NCBI RefSeq assembly: GCF_032854445.1
Contig: NW_027017953.1
Span: forward strand, 2,501 to 66,500
DNA from: Liolophura sinensis
Taxonomy: Eukaryota > Mollusca > Polyplacophora > Chitonida > Chitonidae
Reading direction: 5' to 3'
DNA length: 64,000 nt
Positions 54,282 to 64,000 of this stretch are shown piece after piece. Positions within the stretch are counted from its first letter, which is position 1. Every line of letters starts with the position of its first letter. The notes below the pieces were generated by a model. That model ran no database searches, had not been told where the DNA came from, and saw only the letters and a list, made by a program, of their open reading frames with translations. The translations under genes were made by a program, and so were the position numbers.

Positions 54282-55696
54282 TATACTATCCAAAAAAAGA
54301 AACGCATAACCCGGTTTTTTGCGGAGGTGATGCAGTGTTTTCAATTATGCATAACTAAATAAGAATTGTTATTCTGCAAATATTTTTTAACACAGATTAA
54401 GGAAGGGTCCATATCTAGACAACAAGGCCATCAACTTGAGGTAAGACACTCACAATGAGTCTCCCACTTGAGTGGAATGTCAGTATCTGTTGTGACCACC
54501 ACGGGCACGAATAACAGTTCTGACACGCCTTGTGATGGACTGGATGAGACGCTGGATAGAGGCATGGGGAATGTTCTGCCACTCCTCCTGCAAACATGCA
54601 ACTTGCTCTTGAAGCGTTTGGGGTTGAGGTTGACGTTGGCGTAGACGTCGATCAAGTTCATCCCACAGATGCTCAGTTGGGTTAAGATCCGGGGAACGGG
54701 ACGGCCAGGGTAGCACATTTACATTGTTTTCGGCGAGGAAGTCCCTTGTGACACGTGCCGTGTGCGGTCTGGCGTTGTCCTGCTGGAACAACTCCCGCTG
54801 AACGTCAATGACAGGTAAGAGGTGTGGCTGCAGGATGGTGTCTCGGTAGCGTACGGCCGTAAGATTTCCCTGAACGTGGACAAGATTTGTACGACCAGTA
54901 TACGATATTGCTGCCCACATCATCACACTCCCTCCACCAAATCTGTCCACTTGATGTACGCAGTTAGAGGCATACACCATCGGAGGCGATTGGCGCGATG
55001 GTGAGGACGCAGCACGATCCCAACATAGGGCCTCCTGGCTCTCAGTCCATGTTCCCTCAGCCTGTTCCGCACTGTCTGACCTGATATCCTCCTCAGTCCC
55101 GGTATGCTGGCTGCTGTGCTTTCAGCTGTAGTACAACGGTCACGCAAATGGAGGACCCTTATGTAGCGATCTTGGGTGCTGTAGTGACACGTGGTCGACC
55201 TGAACGCCGACGGTCATTTGTTTTCCCAGTATTGTTGTAGCGGGCAGCAAGCCGTGAAATCGTGCTCTGGCTGACGTGTAGACGCCTAGAAATGGACGAT
55301 TGGGACTCTCCAGCTTGAAGTCGTCCAATGGCAATATTTCTTGTGACAGTGTCAAGACGTGGCATGTTGAATCAGCTTGAAAACACCACTTGAAAGACGC
55401 CGATTTCCGGCCCGAAGTTGCGGTTTTATAGTCACACACTGCATGCTTTCCATGCGTAAGTTCGGCGTGTAAGACTGCACGTGATGCAGTGTGGTGCTGT
55501 ATTTTTTACTTCTTCCAAAAACGGCCTCCAAACTCAACATTTTCAACCAAGAAATGTTTTGAGGAATAAAATGTGTGCTAACTGTGACTATTAACAATAT
55601 TAAAACACATTTTGCTCATGAAATGAAGACAAAATGTATTTATTTCATTTAAAAAAAAAACAAAACACCTATGCGTTTCTTTTTTTGGATAGTATA
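54282..55696 (-). mobile_element. Tc1-like transposon, copy B, internally deleted
   Basis: The element spans 54284-55694 between TA duplications (54282-54283, 55695-55696). Its 25-bp terminal inverted repeats are identical to those of copy A at 19888-21433, and it is in opposite orientation. At 1411 bp it is 135 bp shorter than copy A, mainly from a deletion in the transposase gene near 54970. Its position inside the hAT-like insertion makes it the youngest event in the nest. Confidence 0.95.
54480..55365 (-). pseudogene. Tc1-like transposase lacking the first catalytic Asp
   Basis: Starts MPRLDTVTRN at 55365 with the same helix-turn-helix region as copy A (SSISRRLHVSQSTISRLA). The frame then shifts near 55165. 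The middle part reads NRLREHGLRARRPYVGIV and then jumps past the block that holds the first Asp (WFSDES in copy A). After a frame change near 54960, the C-terminal part to 54480 is intact, with LFQQDNARPHTARV and SPDLNPTEHLWDEL. Loss of the first Asp block makes activity impossible. The segments damaged in copy A near 20435 and 20775 differ from those damaged here, at least in part. Confidence 0.9.
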
Positions 55697-56755
55697 TCAC
55701 ACTTTTCCCACCAATGACTGACACTGAGTGCGAATCACTAAAAAGCGTACATAAATTTTATATTAAACTATGTAAGGTTACAATCTGTTATGCTTTGGAC
55801 AACCAAGTGTGAAACAGGAGGTAGAAAAACAAATTGAACTGTAAAATATACAATTCAATACAGATGGAAGGAAAACAATGGCAATTTGGCACAGCAGTTC
55901 TGACAGTTCAAGTGTGAATGCTGTGAATCAGGAGGTAGAAATAAACTGTGAACAATAAAATACACAAAAATACATATAAAAGGAAAACAATCAAAATGCA
56001 TGGTAATTTGGCACAGCAGATGCATGTCGCTCACAGTTACACTACTTCACATTAAAATGCAACGGAACCAAACCAAAATACGGTATACATAGCTCTTACA
56101 ACTGAGACTGAGAACAAGCAAAATTATCACCACTGAATCTGTGACTGTTACTCACTAAAAAGAGTAGTGTCACCAATCACCATACGATTTGAGCAGCTAA
56201 GTCACAGTAGGTAGAAATAAACTTTGTAAAATACAAAAAACAAAACAAAACAAGAAACAATTCAAATACATGTACTATCAGTCACATATCTATGTCGAGA
56301 AATTAACTTTTGGCACAGTGACACAGTAGTGCATGTCAAACATCATTTCTGTCATCTGAATACATATATGAATACACTTTGAAAACTTACATGTTAGAAA
56401 AATATTCACAATCTAGTATACATACATATAATGTTAATACACTTTGAAACAGTGTACTGGTCTGTGGGCTGGGACTAAACTTGCCTGCCGCGCACTTAAT
56501 GGGACTCCTTTCTCGTGGGTCGTCTACAATTTCTTCATCGCCGTCACTCTCACTGATTACGAGCGCTAATGCAGACAACAACAACAACACAACCTCACGT
56601 ATGTTTCGATGGAACGATCTTGAATATATTTATTTTGTTTTTTACCCCCCCCCCCCCAAGAAAATGTTGATTCAAAATTTTGCCTGTCCAATATACCCCT
56701 TTTGGCTGGAATGCCCGTCCAGTTGGACGGGTGTCTGGCTAGCCTGGTGCCCGGG

Positions 56756-56850
56756 GGTAAAAAAAAAATCTGCCCAGTGTGGGGCTCGAACCCATGGTCC
56801 AAAAAGCAAAAGGCCTGGTTTATAGCTCAACCTGTTACCAATTAACCACC
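56756..56850 (-). ncRNA. Possible tRNA-like pol III unit, complete Polinton copy
   Basis: Counterpart of 1796-1890 on the minus strand: B-box-like GGTTCGAGCCC, a perfect 4-bp D-arm-like stem (GGTT GAGCTATA AACC), and a T-run of about ten after ACTGGGCAGA. A second A-box-like word (TAGCTCAGTCGG) lies separately near 57160. A complete cloverleaf cannot be drawn. Confidence 0.3.
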
Positions 56851-57039
56851 ACCCTAACGGCGGGCTCCGGATTTTTTGCGCTAGCGACCCACCGTTAGGG
56901 GGGTTAATTGGCCCTGACACATCCCACTACCTTTGGGCCATCTACAACACCCCTTGGTAAGGCCTCTCTGCCTCCGAAACTGTCGAAAGTTACAGAGATT
57001 CCTTAGAAGTGCGTAGAGCCCGGCGCCGTATGCAGGTAA

Positions 57040-57123
57040 TGTATTCATATACTACATATACAGGAGACCAAATCCGGATTGGAGCTAGCAAACATCCCCT
57101 TATATATGTAGTATATGAATACA
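57040..57123. other. Subterminal hairpin with perfect 21-bp stem
   Basis: TGTATTCATATACTACATAT plus A (57040-57060) is the exact reverse complement of 57103-57123. The loop is 42 nt and contains the palindrome AATCCGGATT. It lies about 470 bp from the element end in non-coding DNA. A replication, regulatory or termination role is possible. Confidence 0.75.
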
Positions 57124-57519
57124 CCCCTTACAAACAGCGCCTTTCCCACCTCTGTCAGCCGACTGAGCTATATCCCACGACTCGCGAAACATGGGCTATA
57201 TTGGAAGGACTTTTCCGCATAAACAAAATATCTCCAATCCTCCTAAAAATACTGGACCTTATCAAACAAAAGACTGTCACATTTATTTTTCATAAAAACC
57301 CGTAGTTTAAGCCCTATCCTGGGGAGAAAATCAGCTGAATCACCCTGTTGTGCAACACAGCCGACCTATATATAGACTATACGCCTTATCTGCTAAATAC
57401 CAACTAGGTCGCCTCATATCAAAGTGTGTGTGTGTAGGCTAGACTTGTACATAAGCGTGTATGCCTTGGCTGGGAAGGCGCCTAAGGGGGGGGGGGGTTA
57501 TGGGGGAAACAGGAAAAGA

Positions 57520-57595
57520 TGGGTGGGGGCCTCTATTTGTTATGGGGAGGGCCCCAAGGGGAGGGTGCGCCAGAACCCCTATTCCCTATACTACT
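57520..57595. repeat. Right terminal inverted repeat of the Polinton
   Basis: Matches 41017-41091 in reverse complement and ends CCTATACTACT. The target duplication GATGT(G) follows immediately. Confidence 0.9.
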
Positions 57596-59800
57596 GATGT
57601 GGAACGGAAATCCGTTATCAGGAACTATTTTGGATGCTTGAGTTTGGTACAGTTTTCCTTATGTCTTAAATGACAACGTTATGGGGATTGGCAACGTAAC
57701 ATCTAGTCTACCAAAGTATTGAAATATAATACAACTGTTCAAGAGCCATCAAAGAAATCAACGCAAGTAAGTTTAATAAGGTGTCGAAGAATAGCAACAT
57801 AGCTGTCAGCTATCTGGTAGGTTTGTCTAAAACCACTAATAGCGTGCACCCTCTAGACACAGTATTACATGCATTTCCTCGTAAAGTATTAATTAAAATG
57901 TAACATCCACTTCTACACTTTCTGTACAACCCGATGTAATCAGGGTGATCAGTGTCAAATTATATCCTGTTTTCTACTTTACCATCCTGTCAGAACAGTT
58001 CGTACTGCTAAAAATAGACTTTTCCAAAACTTAAAGTATTTAGATAGGGTCTTGATTTAATCTACCAACCAAATGATGCAGAAGTTTGCAATGATGTGCC
58101 ACATTATTTCAACTTACAACAGGTCCCATGAATTTCCTACCAATATACAAAAGCAATTCCATCCAAGATATTTAATTACGTTTAATTGCAGTTAAAGATT
58201 TTGAAAAGTCCGATTATACATCTGGTAGATACAGTTGTAACTATGAATGGCCAAACTTCATTTACAATCCATGTCAACATGTCATGACCAGTAACCTTGA
58301 TATTTTAAACAATGATGATTTACGAAGGTGAGACGTCCGAAAAAGAGCTGAGAAAGATAAATAAATTTATGAGAGCTAATAAGAATATGGCCATTTTAGC
58401 GCTTGAAAATTTTCAAAATAAATTGTCTAAGCTGAAGAAAGTAGAAACTTCAGTCCTTGACACTTGGCTTGAGATAGTTAAGACAAACGTTGTGTATGCA
58501 GACCGCCATCTTAATACTAATATTCATGCGACAGCCAAGCAAGTTCTGAATGATCCTACCGCGGGAAAGGTATTTGATGACCTTCAGAGGACATACGTTA
58601 TTGTTCCTGCGCACAAGGCCCCCAATAATATTATATTTGTCCGCAAGAACTATTACTATCATGTTCTGGTGGAGGAAGCTAATATCACAACAACTGCCGC
58701 AACATCAAAATATTCCATCACGACCAATACTCTGGAGGAACTATTTAAAAAGCATCAGTTCTTTCTCAAACAGACGAGTATATCCGTACCTTTCCGTCAC
58801 ACAGATACACCACAAATTTACTGGATTCTAAAAATGTATAAATCCCCATACAAAGCTCGCTTTATTGCGGGTCGAAGCTGTACCACCAAACTCGTATCTG
58901 CTCTCTTAAGGAAGCGCTACAGTCATTTCGGAAGTACTGTTGTGCAATTGCAATAAATTCAGGCGTCAACTATATGTGGATACTTAAAAACTCTAAACGT
59001 CTCACTGAAAAACTAGACGCTCTAACACACATACGGTATAAGGATATATTCACGTGGCATTTCTCTACTCTCTATACTACGATTTCTCACGCGGATTTAT
59101 TAGACAGAATTTCATCAGTAATTGTATCGAGGTTTAATAAAACTGGTCACCGCTACATTAAGGTCAAAGGCAACAAAGCGTTCCTCAGTTCATCTACACG
59201 CAAGGGTTACCATTTATGGGATGTTTCCATGTTCATTGATTTGCTTGATTTCTCATTAATAACATCCATGTGAAATTCGGGGAGCCACATATCAACAGTG
59301 TATAGGTATTCCGAAGGGTACAAATTGTTACCCCATTTTGGCCTACCTATACCTGTTCTCAAATGAATATGACTATATGCAGAAACCATTAAGGACTAAT
59401 CCTCGCCATTTTCCATTCGCTAAATGGTATATTGATGATCTGCTGGCTCTGCTTTGAAAAATCCATATATAGGAAATCTTATCTGGACCTATATTTGTAC
59501 AAAGAACAACTTTCCTCTCTCGCAGACTTTAGGACCAGAGGGATAGTTTCAACTTTGACATGGTAAATTATCTTTACTTGGACAGCAATCTACCGAAGAG
59601 TCCTGCATCTGGCGTATACATATCTCGCTGGGTAGCATTTGTTAGATCCTGGGTGTTATGTGACGATTTCAATCAACGTCACAAGTTATTACTGCAAAAA
59701 CTAGTGTGTCAAGGTTATTCTATCAAACGCCCCCACTCCATGTTTCTTAAGTTTTACAATGAATAGAATTCTTTTGTAAGTAAATATGGACAGATCGTCC
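57596..59800 (+). mobile_element. Penelope-like element copy 2, right part
   Basis: Continues the element whose left part ends at 41016. It begins with the GIY-YIG tail (GGAACGGAAATCCG, then TTTTGGATGCTTGAGTTTGG, aligned to 9930-9990), passes through about 500 bp of connecting sequence, then N-terminal and reverse transcriptase parts. The order is the same permuted one as in copy 1. It is better preserved than copy 1. Confidence 0.85.
57900..59766 (+). pseudogene. Penelope-like reverse transcriptase, partly open
   Basis: A 214-codon frame at 58312-58956 reads LRKINKFMRANKNMAILALE, HATAKQVLNDPTAGKVFDDL and IYWILKMYKSPYKARFIAG, the front of the RT. A shift follows. FSTLYTTISHADLLDRIS, RYIKVKGNKAFLSSST and a broken palm (GTNCYPILAYLYLFSNEYD after a shift) come next. 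Around 59430 the frame reads FAKWYIDDLLAL, where the catalytic YxDD-like box is retained. The thumb reads VLCDDFNQRHKLLLQKL and ends FLKFYNE at 59766. Several frameshifts make it inactive. The GIY-YIG domain expected after the thumb is absent downstream. Confidence 0.8.
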
Positions 59801-59971
59801 TGTGATTTGCAGAAAACCGAACAAAAGCAAATTTTGAAAGGATAATGATCCAACCAGGAAGAATAAAGCAATAGACTATTCGAAATTTTGAACACGGCAA
59901 AAGTATATATTCAGGAAATCCGATGTTTCATTATATATTTGCGCCAAGGTTAATTTGATTACATCTGGTAA

Positions 59972-60207
59972 ATTTTGATTTGATTGGGTTGGTGTTTCAC
60001 GCCATACTCAAGAATATTTCACTTATACGATCACCATCTTCGTTAAGGTGGGAGGAAACCTGGCAGAGCAAAGGGCAGACTCACGACCATCCGCAGGTTG
60101 CTGCTAAAGAGAAAGCCACTACGGTCTCGACTTGAACTCACAGCATCCGCATTGGTGAGAGGCTCATTTGTCACTGTGTGCTAACCGCCTCGGCCACGGA
60201 CGCCCAC
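59972..60207 (-). mobile_element. tRNA-derived SINE, near full length
   Basis: On the minus strand the head reads GTGGCCGAGGCGGTTAGC, a good tRNA A box, and GTGAGTTCAAGTCGA (B box). The tail is GAATATTCTTGAG with GGCGTGAAACACCAACCCAA. Different heads in this copy and the one at 12382 point to separate tRNA origins or head exchange. Confidence 0.85.
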
Positions 60208-61579
60208 TTCTGGTTAAAACAGAAGGACTTTTCTTTTAGGTACGTCAATCCTGAGAAGTGTTTAGAGTGCAGACAAGATCTTTCTATATATTTCTTTGTG
60301 TAATTGTCAGCGATCGATCATGGGTGTTATTTTCTTTACCCCAGTACTGTACACATTCCCACCAAAGTAACCAGCTCAGCTGTAACTGGACTTGTTATTG
60401 GGATATGTCACGCCCACATGTGCTCATACACCTTTGGTCCATGAGAATGATACTGCTAATGAAGTAAAGCAGTGGTGTCATAATGATGGCGTTATGGTCA
60501 TCATACAAGGCGTACTTCTGATAAATTCACCAGACCTGCCGACAATGATCCATTGTAACGCTGGGTGTTCTGGTGTGGAATCACATGCCACTTGTTTCTG
60601 AAAAAATTATGACGTCCCATGAGGCAATGAGTTCTTGGAGTTGAAACCAGGCTTATAGAGTTATGAATTATAAAAGTATTCCAGCTTCATTTTCCTGCAA
60701 TAATACAGACGTATCAGTGTGTAGAGATTGTGTTGTTACGTGTCACCAAAGAAAGGCAATTTTGACAGCGAGTTTGGCTGATTTTACAGACAACTGAATA
60801 TAGGCGACTGGCTAAAAGAAATAGACTATAGTAAAGGCAATCCTGGCCACTCTCGCTGTGAACAGATCAGACCAATTACCACTAAGCCACTCTCGCTATG
60901 AACAGTCCAGACCAGTTTCCTCTCTCCCCCTCACTCACAAGTGCCCTTCACTGAACTTACCTTGGATTACAAAATGGGACAAATGAAAAAATAAAGGTCA
61001 CACTGAAGTGTGTTTTTCCAAGATCCCTTGTTACAAAAAATCTAAAGGTTTTCTCGCCATATCAAAGAGCATAAAAAAACTGACTTATGCAAGGGACCTT
61101 CCAATAAATCCTTTACATTTTTTTTCTTTTAGGAGCGTAGGTAACGTATTCACTGGAATCCGTTGTACATTGATGCTTTGCTCGTATCTTCGAGCATATG
61201 TTTAAAATAATTATTGTGTATATAAGTATGTTGTCTCGGGGATTGAGGGATACCTTCCAAAACCTCACCTGTACCCCTGGGCGGCAGGTGCCATATGAAA
61301 TGTACGTGGTTTGTGTGTGACTGATGAGAGGTCCTTCGATATGTATAATCCCACTTTCCCTCTACAATTTCTAATCGAGTTCTGGTGGAAATCCGGAAAC
61401 CAGGCCTTTCATCTTTTCGGTTAGGGCGAACCGTTCGAACTTTGTTATAAATTTACTTGGTATCAAATTGTATGTTTGCCTTTCGAGACAATTTTAACAT
61501 AACCCTACCGACGTACACCGTCGTACGCCGAAGAGATTGATAAATTATTTCAACATAGTATGATGAGAGTGGGTTTTGA

Positions 61580-61650
61580 TTTATTACTTATTTATTTGAC
61601 TGGTGTTTTACGCCGTGCTCAAGAAAATTTCATTATACAACGGCGGCAGA
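61580..61650 (-). mobile_element. SINE tail fragment at the edge of the 51-bp array
   Basis: TTATTTATTTGACTGGTGTT, TTACGCCGTGCTCAAGAAAA and TTTCATTATACAACGGCGGC are the reverse complement of the shared tail. The 51-bp array starts directly after it. Confidence 0.8.
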
Positions 61651-61654
61651 AGTA

Positions 61655-63915
61655 CATGTGTAGTATGGTGCCATTGGGTTATGAAGTCAGTATGATAGAA
61701 GTGCACACTACATGAATGGTACCACTGGGCTATGAACGTCATTATGAAAGAAGTGCATACTACATGAATGGTGCCATTGGGTTATGAAGTCAGTAAGGTA
61801 GAAGAGAACACTAAATGAATGGTGCCTTTGGGTTATGAAGTCAGTATGATAGAAGTACACACTACAAGAATGGTATCATTGGGTTATGAAGTCAGGTATG
61901 ATAGAAGTGCACACTACATGAATGGTGCCATTGGGCTATGAAGGTCATTATGATAGAAGTGCACACTACATGAATGGTGACACTGGGTTATGAAGTCAGT
62001 AAGATAGAAGTGCACACTACATGAATGGTGCCTTTGGGCTATGAAGTCATTATGATAGAAGTGCACACTACATGAATGGTGCCTTTGGGTTATGAAGTCA
62101 TGTATGATAAGAAGTACACACTACATCAATGGTACCATTGGGTTGTGAAGTCAGTATGATAGAAGTGCACACTACATGAATGGTACCATTGGGCTATGAA
62201 GTCAGTATGGATAGAAGTGCACACTACATAAATGGTACCATTGGGTAATGAAGTCAGTATGATAGAAGTGCAAGACACTACATAAATGGTACCATTGGGT
62301 AATGAAGTCCAGTATGATAGAAGTGCACACTACATGAATAGTGACATTGGGTTATGAGTCAGTATGTAGAAGAGAACACTACATATATGGTACCATTGGG
62401 TTATGAAGTCATTATGATAGAAGCCCACACTACATGAATAGTACCATTGGGAAGTCAGTATGATAGAAGCGCACACTACATGAATGGTGCCATTGGGTTA
62501 TGAAGTCAGTATGGTAGAAGAGAACACTACATGAATGGTGCCTTTGGGTTATGACGTCATTATGATAGAAGTGCACACTACATGAATGGTGACACTGGGT
62601 TATGAAATCATTATGATAGAAGTGCACACTACATGAATGGTGCCATTGGGCTATGAAATCATTATGATAGAAGTGCACACTACATGAATGGTGACACTGG
62701 GTTATGAAGTCAGTAAGATAGAAGTGCACACTACATGAATGGTGCCTTTGGTTATGAAGTCAGTATGATAGAAGTACACACTACATAAATGGTACCATTG
62801 GGGTTATGAAGTCAGTATGATAGAAGTGCACACTACATAAATGGTACCATTGGGCTATGAAGTCAGTATGATAGAAGTGCACACTACATGAATAGTGACA
62901 TTGGGTTATGAAGTCAGTATGGTAGAAGAGAACACTACATGAATGGTGCCTTTGGGTTATGAAGTCAGTATGATAGAAGTGCACACTACATGAATAGTAC
63001 CATTGGGTTATGAAGTCATTATGATAGAAGCCCACACTACATGAATGGTACCATTGGGTTATGAAGTCATTATGATAGAAGCGCACACTACATGAATGGT
63101 GCCATTGGGTTATGAAGTCAGTAAGGTAGAAGAGAACACTACATGAATGGTGCCTTTGGGTTATGAAGTCATTATGATAGAAGTACACACTACATGAATG
63201 GTACCATTTGGTTATGAAGTCAGTATGATAGAAGAGCACACTACATGAATGGTACCATTGGGTTATGAAGTCATTATGATAGAAGCCCACACTACATGAA
63301 TGGTACCATTGGGTTATGAAGTCATTATGATAGAAGCGCACACTACATGAATGGTGCCTTTGGGTCATGAAGTCTGTATGATAGAAGCGCACACTACATG
63401 AATGGTGCCATTGGGCTATGAAGTCAGTATGATAGAAGTGCACACTACATAAATGGTACCATTGGGTTATGAAGCCAGTATGGTAGAAGTACACACTACA
63501 TGAATGGTGACATTGGGTTATGAAGTCAGTATGATAGAAGCGCACACTACATGAATGGTGCCTTTGGGTCATGAGGTCAGTATGATAGAAGCGCACACTA
63601 CATGAATGGTGCCATTGGGCTATGAAGTCAGTATGATAGAAGTGCACACTACATGAATTGTACCATTGGGTTATGAAGCCAGTATGGTAGAAGTACACAC
63701 TACATGAATGGTGACATTCGGTTATGAAGTCAGTATGATAGAAGTGCACACTACGTGAATGGTGACATTGGGTTAAGAAGTCAGTATGGTAGAAATGCAC
63801 ACCACATGGATGGTGCCATTGGGTTATGAAGTCAGTATGATAGAAGTGCACACTTCATGAATGGTACCATTGGGTTATGACGTCATTATGATAGAAGTGC
63901 ACACTACATGAATGC
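61655..63915. repeat. 51-bp minisatellite, about 44 units
   Basis: The unit is ATGAATGGTGCCATTGGGTT, ATGAAGTCAGTATGATAGAA, GTGCACACTAC. Variants at a few positions (GCC/ACC/GAC; AGT/ATT; GTG/GCG/AGAGA) are mixed without clear order. The period is a multiple of three, so a 356-codon minus-strand frame with a 17-residue repeat (HFYHTDFITQWHHSCSV) appears; it is an artefact. Confidence 0.95.
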
Positions 63916-64000
63916 TATCCTTCATTTGCCTTCAAATGCTCCAAGAAATAAATCAGAAACTTAATTCTTTCTTAATTTATTTATTTTGTATATAGTTTTT
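63916..64000. other. Window end, AT-rich
   Basis: Short non-coding stretch after the array. An AAATAAATCAGAAAC and a TTTATTTATTTT run are present, perhaps the start of another SINE tail. Confidence 0.3.

Larger units (their letters stand above)
54052..56749. mobile_element. hAT-like non-autonomous insertion, itself hit by Tc1
   Basis: The insertion interrupts sequence that is continuous in the 947-6090 fragment (GAGCCTCGGGGGTAAAA there). It is flanked by an 8-bp duplication CCCGGGGG (54044-54051 and 56750-56757). Its ends are imperfect inverted repeats (CAGGGCATTAGCCAG; reverse complement of the right end CACCAGGCTAGCCAG). Eight-base duplication and CA..TG ends fit the hAT superfamily. Without the nested Tc1 it is about 1.3 kb and shows no transposase. 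Part of its interior (55750-56250) consists of diverged ~110-150-bp repeats with the word GGTAGAAATAAACT. Confidence 0.7.
41017..57595 (+). mobile_element. Polinton/Maverick-type element with both ends
   Basis: A 16.6-kb element with ~75-bp terminal inverted repeats (left from GTAGTATAGGGAATAGG, right ending CCTATACTACT) inserted in a Penelope-like element. A target duplication GATGT flanks it (41011-41015 and 57596-57600; six bases if GATGTC/GATGTG is accepted). The Polinton assignment rests on a family B DNA polymerase with protein-primed-type layout, a retroviral-type integrase, an A32-like ATPase and putative capsid genes. Gene order: Zn-binding protein and polymerase rightward (41154-45201), a leftward block (45357-49937), then mainly rightward genes (49981-53995) with one leftward gene inside. 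No adenain-type protease was found. Most large genes are broken. An hAT-like element with a nested Tc1 adds 2.7 kb near the right end. Confidence 0.9.
59801..61650. other. Non-coding DNA with SINEs and a repeat fragment
   Basis: Contains the SINEs at 59972-60207 and 61580-61650. A fragment at 60595-60675 (AAAATTATGACGTCCCATGA, GGCAATGAGTTCTTGGAGTT) is related to the inverted-repeat arm near 16000. A small direct repeat around AGCCACTCTCGCTATGAACA lies at 60845-60910. No gene is seen. Confidence 0.5.

Noticed and set aside
41017-57595. Contamination by a free virus or misassembly
   Set aside because: A target duplication, terminal repeats, a paralogous empty site and host transposons inserted into it show a resident, aged insertion.
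62781-63851. A 356-codon minus-strand open frame with a 17-residue repeat
   Set aside because: The 51-bp period keeps a frame open by arithmetic. Variation between units is not biased to third codon positions, and nothing gene-like flanks it.

Overview
The window reads as nuclear DNA of an invertebrate animal. It holds one conventional host gene, split by a 12.3-kb intron, in a background of tandem repeats and transposable elements. Seven or more copies of a tRNA-derived SINE with the same tail, Penelope-like, Tc1-like, Ty3/gypsy and Polinton-type elements, and an AT-rich background suggest a lophotrochozoan, perhaps a mollusc or relative. That placement is inference from repeat style; no marker gene here fixes the species.

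Layout. 1-945 is a ~240-bp satellite. 947-6090 is a truncated, reverse-oriented Polinton-like fragment. 6.3-9.6 kb is dispersed repeat, a ~0.45-kb tandem repeat and AT-rich DNA. 9.6-18 kb is a graveyard of Penelope-like (PLE) and Tc1-like relics, with a large inverted repeat at 15.6-17.9 kb. A full-length but frameshifted Tc1 element lies at 19.9-21.4 kb. A Ty3/gypsy relic at 22.1-23.9 kb is invaded by a 21-bp minisatellite and followed by a 38-bp minisatellite whose polarity flips. 26252-39743 is a rhodopsin-class neuropeptide-type GPCR in two exons; the intron carries long 46-, 36-, 62- and 78-bp arrays. 41017-57595 is a 16.6-kb Polinton/Maverick-type virus-like transposon with both ends preserved. 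It sits inside a second PLE copy, whose remainder continues to about 59.8 kb. 61.65-63.9 kb is a 51-bp minisatellite.

The Polinton carries a protein-primed-type family B DNA polymerase (plus strand), a leftward block (retroviral-type integrase, small membrane or basic proteins, A32-like packaging ATPase, putative major capsid protein) and a block of mainly rightward genes (coiled-coil membrane protein, two putative capsid/penton-type proteins, a two-part membrane protein) with a leftward gene head-to-head among them. The expected division of labour is replication by the polymerase, integration by the integrase, and virion building by the capsid-like proteins and ATPase. Almost every large gene is broken (polymerase frameshift, integrase ochre stop, two deletions in the capsid gene, a stop in the ATPase tail), so this copy looks defective. 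The 947-6090 fragment is a second family member with mostly different lesions. Together the two copies show which reading frames were under coding constraint.

The insertion history can be read directly: PLE, then Polinton into it, then an hAT-like element into the Polinton, then a Tc1 element into the hAT-like element. The PLE copy near 9.9 kb supplies the paralogous empty site for the Polinton insertion.
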